A stretch of DNA of 64,000 bases, taken from positions 41,064 to 105,063 of the forward strand of contig CAZCLE010000001.1 of NCBI GenBank assembly GCA_964499445.1, in the 5' to 3' direction. The position numbers were made by a program, and so were the translations under genes. Shown here one piece after another: positions 42,132 through 51,136 of the stretch (positions within the stretch are counted from its first letter, which is position 1; the number at the start of each line of letters is the position of its first letter). Under the pieces are notes generated by a model. That model searched no databases, was not told the DNA's origin, and saw only the letters and a program-made list of their open reading frames with translations. Origin of the DNA: GCA-2688105 sp964499445. Its GTDB lineage: Bacteria > Chloroflexota > Dehalococcoidia > Dehalococcoidales > GCA-2688105.

Positions 42132-43353
42132 TCTCAGTCAAAGCATTATTGTCAATGACTTCGAAATTTTTATTCACCAATTCATGCCCATTAAGTATAT
42201 AATCAGCACCTGCTATTTGTAGAATGTGTACGTATTTAAGGGGATATTTCTTTGGAAAATTCCAGTAACCATCAAGTATATAGATGCTTATATAATCTTT
42301 GCGATTAGAAATAAGCCCATTGGTGTCATCAATTGTTGATCTGTACAGAATTGACCTACCTATCTGTTCTCTAGCCCTACTAGGCAGTGCTTTTGACGTA
42401 TTAGTTGGCCCTCCGGCAGAGGACTTACACTGGATATAGACCCTTTTCTTATGATTATCAGAATATAACAAGAAGTCTTCAGTAAAGCGAGTTGTCGTAA
42501 AGCCCAAATCATGTAAGACGCTATGGTGCACGGCAACACTTCTACCAAGTCCACCCTTATACCATATATTATTACTTTCTAGTATCATCTCTGTGATAGC
42601 TTCTAATACATTAAAATAATTTCTCTCTTGCCAGACTTTTTCATATTGACCACTCTTGATGTAATCCCAGAAAATACTATCGATACCAACCTCCCCCATT
42701 TTTCTCAGAATACTACTTTGTATCTGATTAGGATATTGAGGAGCCGTCTTTTCAGCAAGTCTCAGAATAACTTGTGAATAGAACTCTTGCCTCAAATTTC
42801 TGCTACATACCCTAGAATCTTGACCAAGCAATTTCACCTCTGTTAATAACTTTTGCTCGTTTATCCAGAAATGCTTATTATTCAATTGTGATTTAAGGGC
42901 CATTGACATCTCTTGTGAGAAGCTCTTCCTTTCCACGTAGACAACCTTATCGAAGAATAGCTCAAAAACCTTGAGTACGTAAGGCGCCCATTTACTAATG
43001 TCACCACCTACAACTAGCACTATCCTCCTTTCTGGTTTTCTCAGTTTAAATAAGTATAGTTCCGCTAGTTTCTGGTGCAGCTTATTTTCATTACTATGTC
43101 CAGGAATACGAGGATTTGAATGCGTAACTGAGATAAAGGTTTCGTAACCATTTATTTCATCTATCTTAAAATCTACCTCTATATCTGCTCTACTGATATC
43201 TAGATATCTTTCTTTAATACGATGATAATAGTGTATACCTTCATTATTTAAAAAGTTACTGACAGCTATTTCTGCCTTCTTACCCCTCACTTGAGTATCT
43301 ACAAGGGCACGTCTGGCAGCCAAGTATTGATTGTTGAAAACGTTATTCATCAT
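42091..43353 (-). CDS. Candidate restriction endonuclease
   Basis: 420 residues, AT-rich, not matching a family I can name. Two segments look like PD-(D/E)xK nuclease cores. One is near 55-80 (RADIEVDFKIDEINGYETFI, then SVTHSNP); the other near 300-340 has TEDFLLYSDNHKKRVYIQCK followed by SSAGG, a D...QxK pattern with Gln replacing the usual Glu. It is convergent with, and overlaps, the methyltransferase gene, the usual arrangement for a type II pair. Membership in a restriction system is inferred from this context. No HTH is obvious. Confidence 0.6.
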   Translation of the reverse strand: MMNNVFNNQYLAARRALVDTQVRGKKAEIAVSNFLNNEGIHYYHRIKERYLDISRADIEVDFKIDEINGYETFISVTHSNPRIPGHSNENKLHQKLAELYLFKLRKPERRIVLVVGGDISKWAPYVLKVFELFFDKVVYVERKSFSQEMSMALKSQLNNKHFWINEQKLLTEVKLLGQDSRVCSRNLRQEFYSQVILRLAEKTAPQYPNQIQSSILRKMGEVGIDSIFWDYIKSGQYEKVWQERNYFNVLEAITEMILESNNIWYKGGLGRSVAVHHSVLHDLGFTTTRFTEDFLLYSDNHKKRVYIQCKSSAGGPTNTSKALPSRAREQIGRSILYRSTIDDTNGLISNRKDYISIYILDGYWNFPKKYPLKYVHILQIAGADYILNGHELVNKNFEVIDNNALTEIIEKLRCLRNPVA

Positions 43354-43477
43354 ATCGATCCCAATGAAACTCTAGTCTTTAAGCATGCTTCTGTCAAGAC
43401 CACAGTAAATCACTCCTGCCCCGGTTGGATGTCTAACTCAGTCAGGAATGGTATAATATGGGTCGGATTATCTATTC

Positions 43478-43505
43478 CGCAGGGGGATAAAGGGGGATAG
43501 GGCTA
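43478..43505. repeat. Partial dispersed repeat end
   Basis: GGGGGATAAAGGGGGATAGGG immediately before the sbcD start matches the end motif of the dispersed family but lacks the hairpins. It lies at the right edge of the restriction cassette and may supply the spacing before sbcD. Confidence 0.55.
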
Positions 43506-43509
43506 CCTA

Positions 43510-44748
43510 ATGAAAATCCTCCACTTTGCCGACCTTCATCTCGGTGTGGAAAACTACGGGCGCATTGACCCGGCTACTGGGTTATCCACACGCCTCCTTG
43601 ACTTCCTGTCTGCCCTAGACCAGGTAGTAGACTACGCCCTGGAAAACAGGGTAGACCTTATCCTCTTCTGCGGCGATGCCTATAAGAGCCGTGAGCCCAG
43701 CCAGACTCACCAGCGGGAGTTTGCCAAACGCATAAATCGTCTGTCCACCGCCGGCATCCCCGTCTTTCTCCTCATTGGCAACCACGACCTACCTAACGCT
43801 ATAGGTCGGGCGACTACCACCGAAATCTTTGATACCCTGGCGGTGAAAAATGTCTATGTCTCCAACCGCCCCGATGTTTACCGCATCCCAACCCCAAGCG
43901 GTACTATTCAAATAGTCTCCCTGCCCTGGCTAAGACGCAGTGCCCTATTAAGCAAAGAAGAAACTAAAAATCTTAACTTTGACCAGATTAACCAGAAGTT
44001 GCAGCAGGTGCTAACCAATATTATTGCTGCCAATATCCCCAAACTCGACCCCGGGCTGCCATCAATACTGGCGGCTCATGTCTGGGTCTCAGGGGCAAAA
44101 GTAGGCTCAGAGAAGTCAATGACCATCGGGCAAGAGCATGCCCTACTGCTAAGCAATGTTGCCCACCCTGCCTTTGACTATATCGCCCTGGGCCATATTC
44201 ATAAGCACCAGGTTTTGAGCACTAACCCGCCGGTAGTCTATGCCGGCAGCCTGGAGCGGATAGATTTCGGCGAGGAAGAGGACGACAAGGGGTTCTATCT
44301 GGTAGAAATTGAGCCAGACAAGGAAACCGGCCAAAGGCAGGTCTCCTTTGACTTCCACCAGATAACCGGGCGCCGTTTTCTCACCATTAACATCGGTATT
44401 GAGCCCCAGGACACCGACCCCACCTCAACTGTGCTCGGAACTATTGCCGAACCAGAAGAAGGGATTAAGGATGCCATAGTCCGACTCCAAATCAGCCTGC
44501 CCGCAGAGATTAAAGGTCAGCTTAGGGATAATGACATCAGGAACGCCCTAAAAGAAGCTCACTACTTTACCATCGCCAAGGATATACAGCGAGAGACCCG
44601 CCTCAGACTGGGCAAGTGGACCGCTGAAGAGATAGCCCCCCTCGACGCCCTGAAAGCCTACCTGGAGTCAAAGAAGATACCCCCGGAACGAGCCAAGCTT
44701 CTGCTTGACTACGGCGAGAGGCTTATCCAAGAGCAGAGGACCAAATAG
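43510..44748 (+). CDS. sbcD: DNA repair exonuclease SbcD/Mre11 family
   Basis: 412 residues. Calcineurin-like phosphoesterase with the Mn-binding motifs in order: HFADLHLG (near 5), FCGDAYKS (near 55), IGNHDLP (near 95), AAHVW (near 195) and GHIHKHQ (near 235). A C-terminal capping domain follows. Mre11/SbcD proteins process DNA double-strand ends with an SbcC/Rad50 ATPase, but no sbcC lies next to it; the partner must be elsewhere. It begins just after the restriction cassette and a piece of dispersed repeat. Confidence 0.92.
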   Translation: MKILHFADLHLGVENYGRIDPATGLSTRLLDFLSALDQVVDYALENRVDLILFCGDAYKSREPSQTHQREFAKRINRLSTAGIPVFLLIGNHDLPNAIGRATTTEIFDTLAVKNVYVSNRPDVYRIPTPSGTIQIVSLPWLRRSALLSKEETKNLNFDQINQKLQQVLTNIIAANIPKLDPGLPSILAAHVWVSGAKVGSEKSMTIGQEHALLLSNVAHPAFDYIALGHIHKHQVLSTNPPVVYAGSLERIDFGEEEDDKGFYLVEIEPDKETGQRQVSFDFHQITGRRFLTINIGIEPQDTDPTSTVLGTIAEPEEGIKDAIVRLQISLPAEIKGQLRDNDIRNALKEAHYFTIAKDIQRETRLRLGKWTAEEIAPLDALKAYLESKKIPPERAKLLLDYGERLIQEQRTK

Positions 44749-44774
44749 GGATAAAAGGTCTCTTGAAGGGGTGT

Positions 44775-44856
44775 CTAAGAGGGGCGAAGCCCCTCTTTTT
44801 AATATTCCTCCCCCTCTCCTTCAAAGGAGAGGGGGACACAGGGGGTGAGGTAGATA
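44775..44856. repeat. Dispersed palindromic intergenic repeat
   Basis: Contains GAGGGGCGAAGCCCCTC followed by TTTTT, then CCCCCTCTCCTT-CAAAGGAGAGGGGG and GGGGGTGAGGTAGAT. The first hairpin with its T-run would act as a terminator for sbcD. Confidence 0.85.
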
Positions 44857-45068
44857 AAAATCCCCCTTATTTTTTTTGACAGGACTTGCCCTACCTTATT
44901 TCTCCCCCTTTACTTTTGCATACGCCCCAAATATATGCTAGAATATAACCAATAACAGGAATATAGACGCATTCCGGCTAAAACAAGGTCACTTACTTAG
45001 AGCTTTGCAATCTTGCAAGCTTTTGTAGGGCTTCGCAGGATTTTTATTATACAAAGGAGGTGAAAGGC

Positions 45069-45275
45069 TTGAAAGGACAGATAAAGAGACTCATCCGGGA
45101 CCGAGGTTTCGGTTTCATCACTGCTGAAGACGGCTCCGAGGTCTTCTTCCACCGCTCCGCTTTAGCTGAAGAGGACTTTGATGCTCTGGAAGAGGGCACC
45201 AGTGTAGAATACAACCTGGAAACAGGTCCTAAAGGACCTCGGGCGACCAATGTAAGTACAGAAAAGACCGAGTGA
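45069..45275 (+). CDS. Cold-shock domain protein
   Basis: 68 residues from TTG 45069, nine bases after AAAGGAGG; a GTG at 45060 lies inside the RBS. It is a single CSD beta-barrel with RNP1 as RGFGFITAEDG and RNP2 as VFFHRSAL, binding single-stranded RNA or DNA as a chaperone. Length is typical of the family. The roughly 100-nt upstream region contains small hairpins and could be a regulatory leader, as known for other csp genes; this is inference. Confidence 0.9.
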   Translation: MKGQIKRLIRDRGFGFITAEDGSEVFFHRSALAEEDFDALEEGTSVEYNLETGPKGPRATNVSTEKTE

Positions 45276-45517
45276 AATAAGGCGACAGATTCTGAAGTAG
45301 GCATTAGGCTTTCTTCCTTCCCCTTCGAAGCCAAACCAGTTAGAGATGACATTAGGCAAAGAAAAGTAAGGAGACCAAGTAGTGGCAAGCGAAGGGGTAA
45401 AGATTTTACTTTTGTCACTTAACACTGAAGCAATCCACTTTCTGGCTTAAATTAATCCTGAGACGCTGTTTGGAGGAGAGCAGCTACGGGATAGCTGTGT
45501 CCACGAAGAAGAATGCC

Positions 45518-45961
45518 TCACCCGCCGATTATAGTAAGCCAGAGCCAGGCAACCAGAATACCTAATGCCGCCCCGACAATGACCTGAAATGGGGTATGCC
45601 CGATGAACTCCCGCAGGTCACGCTCTACCTCAGCTATGGGACGCTTAAACCTGAGCTCCTGTACAATACGGTTTAGAACAACTGATTGTTGGCTCACTGA
45701 TTGCCGCACACCAGCGGAATCATAGGTAACAATCAAAGCTAAAACAACCGCAATGCCAAAGGTCACTGACCCTATACCATGGGTCATGGCCACCGCTGTA
45801 GCCAGCGCACAGACTATTGCTGAATGCGCACTGGGCATACCACCACTGGTAACAAAATAACGCAAGTCCAGTCGTTTATCTCGCACCAGTATGACGAATA
45901 CCTTCATCAACTGTGCCACCGCCCAGGCACAAATAGATATTACCAGTACATTAGTCGTAAT
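45518..45961 (-). CDS. DUF212/divergent PAP2-like membrane protein
   Basis: Clear signatures of the divergent PAP2 (DUF212) family: SGGMPSAHSAIVCALATAVA, YDSAGVRQSVSQQSVVLNRI and EFIGHTPFQVIVGAALGIL, with four hydrophobic helices. The first standard start is GTG 45919, but the frame upstream encodes the expected family N-terminus (TNVLVISICAWAVAQ) up to about 45961 with no ATG, GTG or TTG there; an in-frame stop lies just above. Translation may begin at a rare ATT or ATC near 45961, after AGGGGG, or the gene has lost its start. Function is unknown, possibly phosphatase-like. Confidence 0.75.
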   Translation of the reverse strand: MTTNVLVISICAWAVAQLMKVFVILVRDKRLDLRYFVTSGGMPSAHSAIVCALATAVAMTHGIGSVTFGIAVVLALIVTYDSAGVRQSVSQQSVVLNRIVQELRFKRPIAEVERDLREFIGHTPFQVIVGAALGILVAWLWLTIIGG

Positions 45962-46112
45962 GATTTTGTGTAACCCCCTATTCCACGCTTACTTTCTGAG
46001 CCTCAACTCTCAGCTACGTACCTTCAATACAATAATTAATAAGCGCCCCGCACTTTATCACATATACTCATTATAACATTAGCCCCGCTACCCATCCCGC
46101 GGTAGCTCAGTT

Positions 46113-46775
46113 TTAGAGAACACGTCGCACCCGCCATTGGTTAAGGTATCGGACTACTTCGTCATTACTAACGTCATACCACTGGCGATAGAAGTCGGAT
46201 ACGTAGAATGTGGGCATAAACCCGGTAGCGCAGGTTACTACTTTGTCCGCCACTCTCTCCAGCTGCTTTAAGGCTATCGCCGAGGCACAGGGCACCGCCA
46301 CCACTATTTCCCTCGGTCGGCGATGACGCACCGATTCCACTGCTGCCATCATGGTAACACCTGAAGCCAGTCCATCATCTATGACTATTGCCGTCTTACC
46401 ATTGACACTAACCAGTGGTCGGTCCCCTTTGTAGAGCAGGCTCCGTTGTCTAATCTCAGCTCTTACTTTGCCCGCCTCATACTCTACCTGCTGCCGGTTC
46501 AAGCCGATTCTCTTAGCGGCTTCATCATTAAGAATAATGGTACCATCATCGGCAATGGCACCAAAGCCCGCTTCGGGGTTGAGTGGCGACGGAATTTTAC
46601 GAGAGATAACCAGGCCAAAGCCAGCATTAAGGGCGCCAGCTACCTCCAGCGCCACTGGCACACCACCGTTGGGAATAGCCATAACAACAACTGAATGGTT
46701 GCTATATTCATTTAGCTTCTCAGCTAACTGCCGGCCGGCATCATGTCGGTTGTCAAAGATAATTTGTGACGACAA
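46113..46775 (-). CDS. Phosphoribosyltransferase-family protein
   Basis: 220 residues starting at TTG 46775 (AGGAG upstream). The PRPP-binding motif VIVIDDGLASGVTMMAA (about 130-146) is that of type I phosphoribosyltransferases; the N-terminal part (AGRQLAEKLNEYSNHSVVVM and IPNGGVPVALEVA) fits the predicted phosphoribosyltransferases of COG1926. The substrate base is unknown. It lies upstream of, but on the same strand as, the DUF212 gene and close to adenine deaminase, so a role in purine salvage is possible but unproven. Confidence 0.85.
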   Translation of the reverse strand: MSSQIIFDNRHDAGRQLAEKLNEYSNHSVVVMAIPNGGVPVALEVAGALNAGFGLVISRKIPSPLNPEAGFGAIADDGTIILNDEAAKRIGLNRQQVEYEAGKVRAEIRQRSLLYKGDRPLVSVNGKTAIVIDDGLASGVTMMAAVESVRHRRPREIVVAVPCASAIALKQLERVADKVVTCATGFMPTFYVSDFYRQWYDVSNDEVVRYLNQWRVRRVL

Positions 46776-46837
46776 AATAGGTAATCGTTCTCCTGGTTTA
46801 CTATTCTAGCCCAATTCAGCTACGAACACAAAACGTC

Positions 46838-48544
46838 TTATTTAATCAGCCTAAACTCATTCACATCCACCAGACCAAGGTCGGTGAGGCGGAGTTCGGG
46901 GATTACCGGGAGAGCCAGGAAGGAAAGGGTGGCGAAGGGCGATTTTAGCCCGGTGCCTAAATCCCTGGCTAGCTGCTCCAGCTCCTTTAATTTACCTACC
47001 ACTACCTCCAACGGTTCGTCTGACAGCAGTCCGGCAATGGGTAAGGCTAAGCTGGCCTGAACTTTGCCATCAACAGCTACTACCAGACCGCCGTGCAATC
47101 TCTCAATCTCTTTAACCGCAGTAAATATGTCTTCATCATTAGTGCCGACAGCCACAATATTATGAGAATCATGAGCAATAGATGAAGCCAGAGCCCCTCG
47201 CTTCAAGCCAAACCCCATAACCAGCCCCAAGCCGATATTGCCCGTAGCCCGGTGCCTCTCCACTACCACCAGCTTCAGAATATCCCGGCCAGTATCAGGC
47301 ACAACCACCCCATCGGCAACCTTAACCTTCTCCATCCTTTTTCGGGTAATTATCTGACCGGGGATAATCTCAATAACCGGCTCAGTTTCTCCGCAAGCCT
47401 TCAGCTTCAATGCCTCCACATTAAAGGGCTTGATATTTACCGTATTGGTCAGTCCTCCACCACTGGCTTGATATACCGGGAATAACGGTTCCCCGTCTCT
47501 GGCTACCAGGCGACCCCGGTGAAAGACCATATCTATCTTGAGGCCAGGTAATTCGCCAATCACCATTAAATTAGCCAGGTAGCCGGGGGCTACCGCCCCC
47601 AGCCCGTCCAGCCTGAAATACTCGGCGGTATTAACCGTCGCCAGTTGAATAGCCCGCACCGGGTCAAGACCCTTTCTTATCGCCTTGCGCACCACGGCAT
47701 CAATATCACCGTCCCCAAGCAGGTCAACACAGCTACGGTCATCAACCACCAGCATACATCTTTTATAGGTCTTATCGGTAACCAGGGGTAGCAAGGCATC
47801 CAGATTTTTCTCCGACGAACCCTCCCTAATCATGACATACATACCCTGACTTAATTTCTCTCTAGCCTCCTCCAGAGAAACCGACTCGTGGTCAGAATAG
47901 ATACCAGCGGCAATATAGGCAGTGAGGTTTTTCCCGGTAACACCGGGGGCATGCCCATCAACAATCTTACCCCGGGCAAAATTGATTTTACTCAGCACGC
48001 TGGCATCACCACCAAGCACCCCGGGGAAATTCATTACCTCCCCCAGCCCGATGCAACCCCTCCACCGGAGAACCCGGCGAATGTCCTCAGGCCCAAGGCT
48101 GGCTCCTGAGGTCTCCAGATGGGTGGCCGGCACACAGGAAGGAGCCATCAGAAAAAGCTCAAGGGGTAAACGGCGGGCACAGTTCAGCACATACCTCATA
48201 CCCTCCAGCCCGCAGACATTAGCTATTTCGTGGAGGTCGGTAACTACCACCGAAGTGCCACGGGGCACCACCGCCCGGGCATACTGACCAATATCAAGCA
48301 TGGAGCTTTCTACATGAATATGCCCATTAATAAGACCGGGAGCCAGATACCTGCCCCCTAAATCCAGCACCTGCCCGGCCTGGTTATACTTGCCTACCCC
48401 GGCAATCCTATCCTGGTAAATAGCTACATTACCCGGTTCAACCTCGCCGGTAAAGACATTCACCACCCGGGCATTGGCCAGAATCAGGTCGGCGGGAAGC
48501 TCCCCCTTAGCTACTGAAATTAAGTGAGCCAGTTTGGATAACAC
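46838..48544 (-). CDS. ade: Adenine deaminase
   Basis: 568 residues, full length, from GTG 48544. Amidohydrolase-type enzyme converting adenine to hypoxanthine. Metal-ligand motifs are visible: LINGHIHVESSMLDI (near 73), VVTDLHEIANVCG (near 100), DGHAPGVTGKNL and SDHESVSLEEA; the C-terminal half has GFGLKRGALASSIAHDSHNI, characteristic of bacterial Ade. The start overlaps the stop of the NuoG-like gene by one base (TAGTG), so it is the last gene of the redox operon, an odd partner for it. Confidence 0.94.
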   Translation of the reverse strand: MLSKLAHLISVAKGELPADLILANARVVNVFTGEVEPGNVAIYQDRIAGVGKYNQAGQVLDLGGRYLAPGLINGHIHVESSMLDIGQYARAVVPRGTSVVVTDLHEIANVCGLEGMRYVLNCARRLPLELFLMAPSCVPATHLETSGASLGPEDIRRVLRWRGCIGLGEVMNFPGVLGGDASVLSKINFARGKIVDGHAPGVTGKNLTAYIAAGIYSDHESVSLEEAREKLSQGMYVMIREGSSEKNLDALLPLVTDKTYKRCMLVVDDRSCVDLLGDGDIDAVVRKAIRKGLDPVRAIQLATVNTAEYFRLDGLGAVAPGYLANLMVIGELPGLKIDMVFHRGRLVARDGEPLFPVYQASGGGLTNTVNIKPFNVEALKLKACGETEPVIEIIPGQIITRKRMEKVKVADGVVVPDTGRDILKLVVVERHRATGNIGLGLVMGFGLKRGALASSIAHDSHNIVAVGTNDEDIFTAVKEIERLHGGLVVAVDGKVQASLALPIAGLLSDEPLEVVVGKLKELEQLARDLGTGLKSPFATLSFLALPVIPELRLTDLGLVDVNEFRLIK

Positions 48545-49218
48545 TAATCCTCCTTAATAATCGGTTTTGACCCTCTGCCATCCTTAAAATACAAAGCGCC
48601 CACCGGACAGACAGTAACACACTCGGCACACTCCGGGCATCTCGCCTTAGCCATAGGCTCATCGGCAAAAGTGGCAACTACCCGCTGAAAGCCGCGGTGA
48701 GCAAAGCCAATATCGCCTATACCCAGACGCTCCCTGCATACCCACACGCACCGGCCACAGAGCACACACTTATTGGGGTCATATATAAATAGCGGGCTGC
48801 TGGAATCTATGGGTAATTCCCGGGTAAGCTTCCTTAACCGCTTCGTTTTCAGCTTGACTTTCAGGTGGGCAGCAATCTTCTGAAGCTCACAGGAGCCACT
48901 ACTGAGACAGTGGGCACAGTCTACCGGGTGGCTGGCTATAAGTAGCTCGGCAGCAGTGCGCGCCAGCCTCAAGGCTTTGGGGCCGGTGGTATTTACCACC
49001 ATGCCCCCTGTTACTGGCTCGGTGCAAGCGGTAACCGGGCTATCCTTCCCCTCCACCTCAACAAAGCAGAGGCGGCAGGAGGCAGAAGGTGGCCAAGCCT
49101 CCCGAAGGGCACACAGGTTAGGTATATAAATACCATTGTCCAGTGCCGCCCACAAGAGATTCTCCCCCTCTTTGGCTTTTATTTTCTTGCCATCAATAGT
49201 TAACGAGACCATCTTCAC
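48544..49218 (-). CDS. NuoG/HoxU-like Fe-S subunit
   Basis: 224 residues (GTG 49218; an ATG two codons later is possible). Order: plant-type 2Fe-2S domain (Cys in NLCALREAWPPSASCRLC, TACTEPV), the His-Cys 4Fe-4S segment HPVDCAHCLSSGSCELQ, and two 4Fe-4S motifs CVLCGRCVWVC and CPECAECVTVCP. This is the short N-terminal part of complex I NuoG, as in HoxU of diaphorases. The long hydrogenase or molybdopterin part is missing, so it is an electron-wiring subunit. It forms an NAD(H)-linked module with the NuoF- and NuoE-like subunits upstream. Confidence 0.9.
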   Translation of the reverse strand: MKMVSLTIDGKKIKAKEGENLLWAALDNGIYIPNLCALREAWPPSASCRLCFVEVEGKDSPVTACTEPVTGGMVVNTTGPKALRLARTAAELLIASHPVDCAHCLSSGSCELQKIAAHLKVKLKTKRLRKLTRELPIDSSSPLFIYDPNKCVLCGRCVWVCRERLGIGDIGFAHRGFQRVVATFADEPMAKARCPECAECVTVCPVGALYFKDGRGSKPIIKED

Positions 49219-49222
49219 TTGT

Positions 49223-51136
49223 CTACTCCGAGGCTGGCACCTGGTCAGGGGGTGAAAACCTCACTACTGCGTCATACTGAGGTGGACAGGCTTTGAGACA
49301 GGTGCCACACTTGACGCACTTTTCCTGGTCAATGACCTTTATTCTTTTCTTATTGGTGGTTATTGCCTCCACGGTGCAAGTGCCGACACAGGCATCGCAA
49401 GAACGCTCGCACCTCTCGGGGATAATGTAGTAAGTGATGAGCTCTCGGCACATCAGCGCCGGGCAGCGCCCTTCCTTGATATGCGCTTCATATTCGTCCC
49501 TAAAATAGCGCAGGGTGCTCAACACCGGGTTGGGTGCCGTCTTCCCCAGACCACAGAGAGAGCCGGCCTTAATGTCTTCTGCCAACTCGGTAAGCATATC
49601 AATATCTTCCGTTTTCCCTTTGCCTTGAGTAATTTCATCCAGGGCTTCCAGCATTTGTTTCGTCCCCAGGCGGCAGAAGGTGCACAAGCCACAGGACTCC
49701 CGCTGAGTGAACTCCAGGAAGTAGCGAGCTATCTCCACCATGCAATCGTCCTCATCAAGCACTATTATGCCCCCTGAGCCCATCATGGCTCCAGCATCTC
49801 TGAGGGAGTCAAAGTCGATGGGCAGGTCTAGAGCCGATTCCGGTAGGCAGCCACCAGAGGGACCACCGATTTGCACTGCCTTGAAACGCTTGCCGTCGGG
49901 GATACCACTACCGACATCAAAGATAAGCTGACGCAGGGTGGTGCCCATAGGTACCTCGGCCAGCCCGGTATTAACTATTTTACCCGCCAGAGCAAAAACG
50001 GCAGTCCCTGGGCGTCCCTCAGTGCCAATGCTGGCAAACCACTCCGCCCCGTTCTCAATTATGTGGTGTACGCAGGCCAGGGTCTTCACGTTATTGATAA
50101 GGGTAGGCTTTCCATGCAGACCGCTGACTGCCGGGTAAGGTGGGCGGTGATAGGGTATGCCCGGCTTACCTTCCAGGGAGGCGATGAGCGCCGTTTCCTC
50201 ACCGCAGACGAAGGCTCCCGAACCCTGAAACAGCTCAATATCAAAACTGAAATCGCTTCCCAGGATATTCTTGCCCAGAAGCCCCAGCTCCCGAGCCTGG
50301 CGAAGGGCAACCTTAACCCGATGCACGGCTAGCGGATATTCGGCACGAACGTAGATATAGCCATAACGGGCGCCAACGGCATAGGCGGCAATAATCATTC
50401 CCTCCACTACCGAGTGGGGGTCACTCTCAAGGATAGTGCGGTCCATAAAGGCGCCCGGGTCACCCTCATCGCCGTTGCACACCATATATTTTGGTCTCCC
50501 CTGAGCATGGCGACAGATTTCCCACTTCTGCCCGGTAGGAAAGCCGGCACCACCCATACCCCGCAATCCGGATTCCTTGACCTCATCTATAATCTCTTCC
50601 GGTGGCGTCTTAAGCACCTTTACCAGAACCTGATAGCCACCGTTGGCAATGTAATGGTCTATCTGCTCCGGGTCAATATAACCGCAGTTTTTAAGCGTAA
50701 CCTTTTTCTCATATTCAGCCCGGGGAAATTCGGCAAAGCTGGGAACGAGCTCATTTTTCTCCAGAGCCCCGAGGATGAATTCAAAACAAGGATTATCGCC
50801 AAGGATAAAATCCTTGATTAGTCTCTCGGCTATCACCGGATTGACATGCCCGTAGGCGATAGGAGGATACCCCTGCCTAGCTATAATAAGTATTGGTTCA
50901 GCATAACAGTGCCCCATGCAGCCGACCTCGACCAGATGGCAGTCCAGGTTCTGCCGACCAATTTCATCTCGTATTGCCTGGAGCACGTCCAGAGCCCCGG
51001 CCGCCCGACCACAGGTGGCAGTACCTATCAGAATAACTGGCTTGCCGCTATGCCATAGCTCCTGCCAGCCGGATTCAGCCCGGTTCTTTATCTCCTGAAA
51101 GGTTGAAGCTACGGTTGAGAGCTCGACTGCTTTCAC
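49223..51136 (-). CDS. NuoF/HymB-like NADH-binding flavoprotein subunit
   Basis: 637 residues. An N-terminal thioredoxin-like 2Fe-2S domain (about 30-120; TCGRAAGALDV, VGCMGHCYAEP) is followed by the NuoF core: GLRGMGGAGFPTGQKWEI (NADH/FMN, near 190), CNGDEGDPGAFMDR, GSGAFVCGEETALIASLEGK, the SLBB region and the 4Fe-4S motif ESCGLCTFCRLGTKQM (near 480). Two extra 4Fe-4S motifs end the protein (CDACVGTC, CVKCGTCLKACP). This is the layout of HymB/HndC in electron-bifurcating and NADP/NAD-linked hydrogenases and formate dehydrogenases. The GTG start overlaps the NuoE-like stop. The catalytic partner is not encoded here. Confidence 0.94.
   Translation of the reverse strand: MKAVELSTVASTFQEIKNRAESGWQELWHSGKPVILIGTATCGRAAGALDVLQAIRDEIGRQNLDCHLVEVGCMGHCYAEPILIIARQGYPPIAYGHVNPVIAERLIKDFILGDNPCFEFILGALEKNELVPSFAEFPRAEYEKKVTLKNCGYIDPEQIDHYIANGGYQVLVKVLKTPPEEIIDEVKESGLRGMGGAGFPTGQKWEICRHAQGRPKYMVCNGDEGDPGAFMDRTILESDPHSVVEGMIIAAYAVGARYGYIYVRAEYPLAVHRVKVALRQARELGLLGKNILGSDFSFDIELFQGSGAFVCGEETALIASLEGKPGIPYHRPPYPAVSGLHGKPTLINNVKTLACVHHIIENGAEWFASIGTEGRPGTAVFALAGKIVNTGLAEVPMGTTLRQLIFDVGSGIPDGKRFKAVQIGGPSGGCLPESALDLPIDFDSLRDAGAMMGSGGIIVLDEDDCMVEIARYFLEFTQRESCGLCTFCRLGTKQMLEALDEITQGKGKTEDIDMLTELAEDIKAGSLCGLGKTAPNPVLSTLRYFRDEYEAHIKEGRCPALMCRELITYYIIPERCERSCDACVGTCTVEAITTNKKRIKVIDQEKCVKCGTCLKACPPQYDAVVRFSPPDQVPASE

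Noticed and set aside
46095..46125. GCGGTAGCTCAGTTTTAGAG resembling the D-arm start of a tRNA
   Set aside because: No matching acceptor, anticodon or TTCGA arm follows; the sequence immediately becomes the 3' end of the phosphoribosyltransferase gene.
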